Source: Thermoplasmata archaeon (GTDB lineage Archaea; Thermoplasmatota; Thermoplasmata; UBA184). From it: 6,253 bases of DNA. Shown piece by piece: positions 4,428-6,253 of this stretch. The DNA is taken from the NCBI GenBank assembly GCA_030064695.1, contig JASHYV010000116.1, positions 1 to 6,253 of the forward strand, in the 5' to 3' direction. The position numbers were made by a program, and so were the translations under genes. The notes beneath the pieces were generated by a model that had not been told where the DNA came from, made no database searches, and was given only the letters and a program-made list of their open reading frames with translations. Positions within the stretch are counted from its first letter, which is position 1. Each line of letters opens with the position of its first letter.

Positions 4428-6253
4428 GTCCCCTCGACGGAGTGATTGTGCACGATGACCGCAAACCCAGTGCCGGCGACCACTGCGCTCACGACCAACG
4501 CGACCACGGTTGAGATGAGCCCCGCCCCTCGAGCAAAGGCGATGGCCGAGGCAATCAGTCCAGTAATTCCTGCGACCGCCGAAATGAGTGCGAGATCAGA
4601 GTCGGCCTGGTACGACTGGCGAGTGCTGTTAGAATTACCGGGCGCCGGGAGCTGTGTAAGGAGGGCTGCGGCGTCGAACGCCAAGCCTATTCCAAGAAAC
4701 GCCATTAGGCAGGCGACTCCGACGGAAGGCAATGCGCTGCCTGGTGTGTTGGAGAGGTCCGCAGCCGCAGCGTACAGGACGACTAGTCCCCCAACTAGTC
4801 CAGCGACTGTGCCCACCGCATCCCATGGGTCCCCATCAGGGACCGCTATCGACATCGCGGCGGAGCTGTTCAGAGGAAGGGGTTCTTCAGTTCTGTTGAA
4901 AATCGACTCGCTGACCGAGGATACAACCCCAAAGCCCGAAAGTCCTGCTCCGAGGAGCGAGTCTTGCGGGGTACCAAGGGCTCCGGAGCCAAGGCTCGCG
5001 GCGAATGCAGTGGACATGACCGATATAATGAGGGATGCGACCAAGCCGCCAACAACATCCAAAGGGCCCAGAATGGTCGTCGCGATCAGAACCCCGGTTG
5101 TAAAGCCAGCCATAACCAAAATCGTTGGAGTTAGCTCCGAGCTCATGTGGGCCACGGCTGATGCTTGATACTGAGCCCGAGCTGAGCCAGTCGAGAGGTA
5201 AAAGTTGTCGATCGAATTCGAGACGCCTACCCAAGCGGACATCCAGTCCGCGATGCCCGCCCTGAAGAATGAGGCGAACGGACCAATGATTGCAGTCAGA
5301 GTCTCGGCCGCAAGCCGCAGCAGATACTGCAGGATCGCGTTCAGGATCTGTAACACGACCGTCCCGATGGACTTGAGTGCGGTTGCCGTGCGAATCTCGA
5401 CTTCGGCCCCTAGCGCGGTCGCTTCATGGACTAGGTGGTCGAAGTAGGTGGATGCCGCTTCCGCCGCGTCCCACACCGTGTACGCCAGCGACAGCACCGT
5501 CCCCAACGGGTTCGTCACGAACGACGTCACCGCGTTCCAGAACTCCCCGAACAGACTGCTCGTCGGTTTGCTCTGCGCCTCCGACGTCGGCGGGCCCCAC
5601 AGCCCGTCGCTCGGTTCCGTCGCGTTCGGCAGCGCCCGGGTCGTCGCTGTGCCCAGTCCCAGGAACCCCACCTCGTCCGTCACCGACTGGAACGTCCCGT
5701 TCACCGCGTCCCATCCGCCCGTCGTGTTGTCCATCAGCCCGGCCAACAGCAGGTCGAGCGTGCTCGTGTTCGTCACGTTCAGCGTCACGATCGACTGCAC
5801 CGCCGACGGGTCCCCGCCCGCGTCCGTGTACAGGTTCGGGTTCGACGGCAGTCCCCCCGTGTTGTTCCCCGTCGCCGTGGACGCCGCCAGCACCTCCACC
5901 GCGAGGACACTCCCCGCTGCGGTCCCGCCCTCCGTGGACGGCGTGATGTTCCCGGTGCTCCCCGGCTCGATCGCTCTATTTTGCCAGTAGGCGCCGAGGT
6001 CGATCATCAGGTTCGAGCCGCCGAACGGGGCCAGGGCACTCTCTCCGGAAGTGGTGATCAACGGCGGCGTGCCCCGCGATGCGTTGTAACTGGTATTCCG
6101 ACCAAGGAAGATCGCCTGGCCGAACGGCGAGTCGAGGAACTGTTCCCTCGGGATCAGGAACGCGTTCAGCCCCGGGGAGAGCGTGATCCCGGAGCTATTC
6201 CCACCCCACGGCAGCGGGACCGAGCCGGACGAGATCGACGTCGAGGCGCTCAC
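4418..6253 (-). CDS. Large glycosylated multi-pass surface protein, partial (cassette 1)
   Basis: At least 611 residues, continuing beyond the right edge; the GTG at the edge is unlikely to be the true start because no signal peptide follows it. I recognise no family. Residues 1-220 are Ser/Thr/Gly/Asn-rich with ten N-glycosylation sequons (Asn 19, 53, 57, 102, 130, 159, 162, 176, 185, 210), as expected for an exported archaeal glycoprotein. Residues 230-330 are amphipathic helices (WNAVTSFVTNPLGTVLSLAY and on to LLRLAAETLTAIIGPF). The C-terminal half has membrane segments at about 374-396, 397-419, 479-498, 507-533, 553-575 and 577-602, separated by polar loops with further sequons (Asn 453, 462, 542). 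Coding of roughly residues 1-265 is GC-rich with C/G-ending codons; from about 5455 down to 4418 it is AT-richer with mixed codons. The stop overlaps the start of the small partner gene. It could be a variable surface antigen, an adhesin-like protein, or a membrane-acting effector; no catalytic motif is visible. Confidence 0.85.
   Translation of the reverse strand: MSASTSISSGSVPLPWGGNSSGITLSPGLNAFLIPREQFLDSPFGQAIFLGRNTSYNASRGTPPLITTSGESALAPFGGSNLMIDLGAYWQNRAIEPGSTGNITPSTEGGTAAGSVLAVEVLAASTATGNNTGGLPSNPNLYTDAGGDPSAVQSIVTLNVTNTSTLDLLLAGLMDNTTGGWDAVNGTFQSVTDEVGFLGLGTATTRALPNATEPSDGLWGPPTSEAQSKPTSSLFGEFWNAVTSFVTNPLGTVLSLAYTVWDAAEAASTYFDHLVHEATALGAEVEIRTATALKSIGTVVLQILNAILQYLLRLAAETLTAIIGPFASFFRAGIADWMSAWVGVSNSIDNFYLSTGSARAQYQASAVAHMSSELTPTILVMAGFTTGVLIATTILGPLDVVGGLVASLIISVMSTAFAASLGSGALGTPQDSLLGAGLSGFGVVSSVSESIFNRTEEPLPLNSSAAMSIAVPDGDPWDAVGTVAGLVGGLVVLYAAAADLSNTPGSALPSVGVACLMAFLGIGLAFDAAALLTQLPAPGNSNSTRQSYQADSDLALISAVAGITGLIASAIAFARGAGLISTVVALVVSAVVAGTGFAVIVHNHSVEGTWP
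5454..5807. repeat. Direct repeat copy 1: conserved module of the surface proteins
   Basis: This is the partner of 3500-3853. It encodes residues of about 149-267 of the large surface protein and is bounded on its upper side by the region that survives only as the remnant at 1735-1970. Confidence 0.9.
5813..6049. repeat. Direct repeat: N-terminal module, source match of the remnant
   Basis: This intact counterpart of 1735-1970 aligns at an offset of 4078-4079 bases, the change of one being the deletion in the remnant. It encodes residues of about 69-147 of the large surface protein. Only five bases separate it from the other repeated block ending at 5807. Confidence 0.85.

Noticed and set aside
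4446..5168. A 240-codon open frame on the plus strand
   Set aside because: It is antisense to the large surface protein, with Ala/Thr/Pro-rich low-complexity sequence and no motif; the minus-strand frame has clear membrane segments and a paralogue.
4418..5455. Nuclease or other enzymatic toxin domain in the variable C-terminal half
   Set aside because: The half is dominated by hydrophobic segments and sequon-bearing loops; I see no catalytic His/Asp/Glu pattern, so an enzymatic toxin call is not supported.
1..6253. CRISPR array, rRNA or insertion sequence with transposase
   Set aside because: No regularly spaced short repeats, no rRNA-like conserved stretches and no transposase motif were found in the window.

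Overview
The window looks like archaeal DNA of high GC content. The best clue is an archaeal TATA box (1252-1259) about 33 bases before a ferredoxin start, which implies a nearly leaderless mRNA. The minus-strand genes also encode large Ala/Gly/Thr-rich surface proteins with many N-glycosylation sequons and several membrane segments, a style common in GC-rich Thermoplasmatota and their relatives. That lineage is an inference from protein style; no marker gene is present.

Left part (1-1570, plus strand). Positions 1-328 are open on both strands and I could not resolve which is coding. They are followed by a complete aldo/keto reductase (360-1211), then a small 2[4Fe-4S] ferredoxin with its own promoter (1292-1570). 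These two look like ordinary housekeeping or redox genes.

Middle (1571-1992). There is no intact gene here. The stretch holds several inverted repeats (1569-1732), then a frameshifted remnant (1735-1970) of the N-terminal module of the surface protein encoded at the far right.

Right part (1993-6253, all minus strand). Two two-gene cassettes lie in tandem. Cassette 1 is a large glycosylated multi-pass membrane protein (6253 to 4418, 5' end outside the window), overlapped by 10 bases by a small protein with two membrane segments and a PH-like soluble tail (4427-3978). Cassette 2 repeats the plan: a related but 5'-truncated large protein (3879-2617), then after 3 bases a small two-membrane-segment protein with a PH-like tail (2613-1993). 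The large proteins share about 120 nearly identical residues, roughly 93% at DNA level by hand, then diverge abruptly into hydrophobic C-terminal halves of lower GC and looser codon use. The partner proteins share architecture but little sequence.

The layout of constant GC-rich module, variable membrane-active C-terminal half, tightly coupled small membrane partner, truncated second cassette and orphan module fragment recalls polymorphic toxin/immunity or other variable-tip surface systems. No toxin motif is visible, so this stays a hypothesis. A neutral reading is a recombining family of archaeal surface proteins with dedicated membrane partners.
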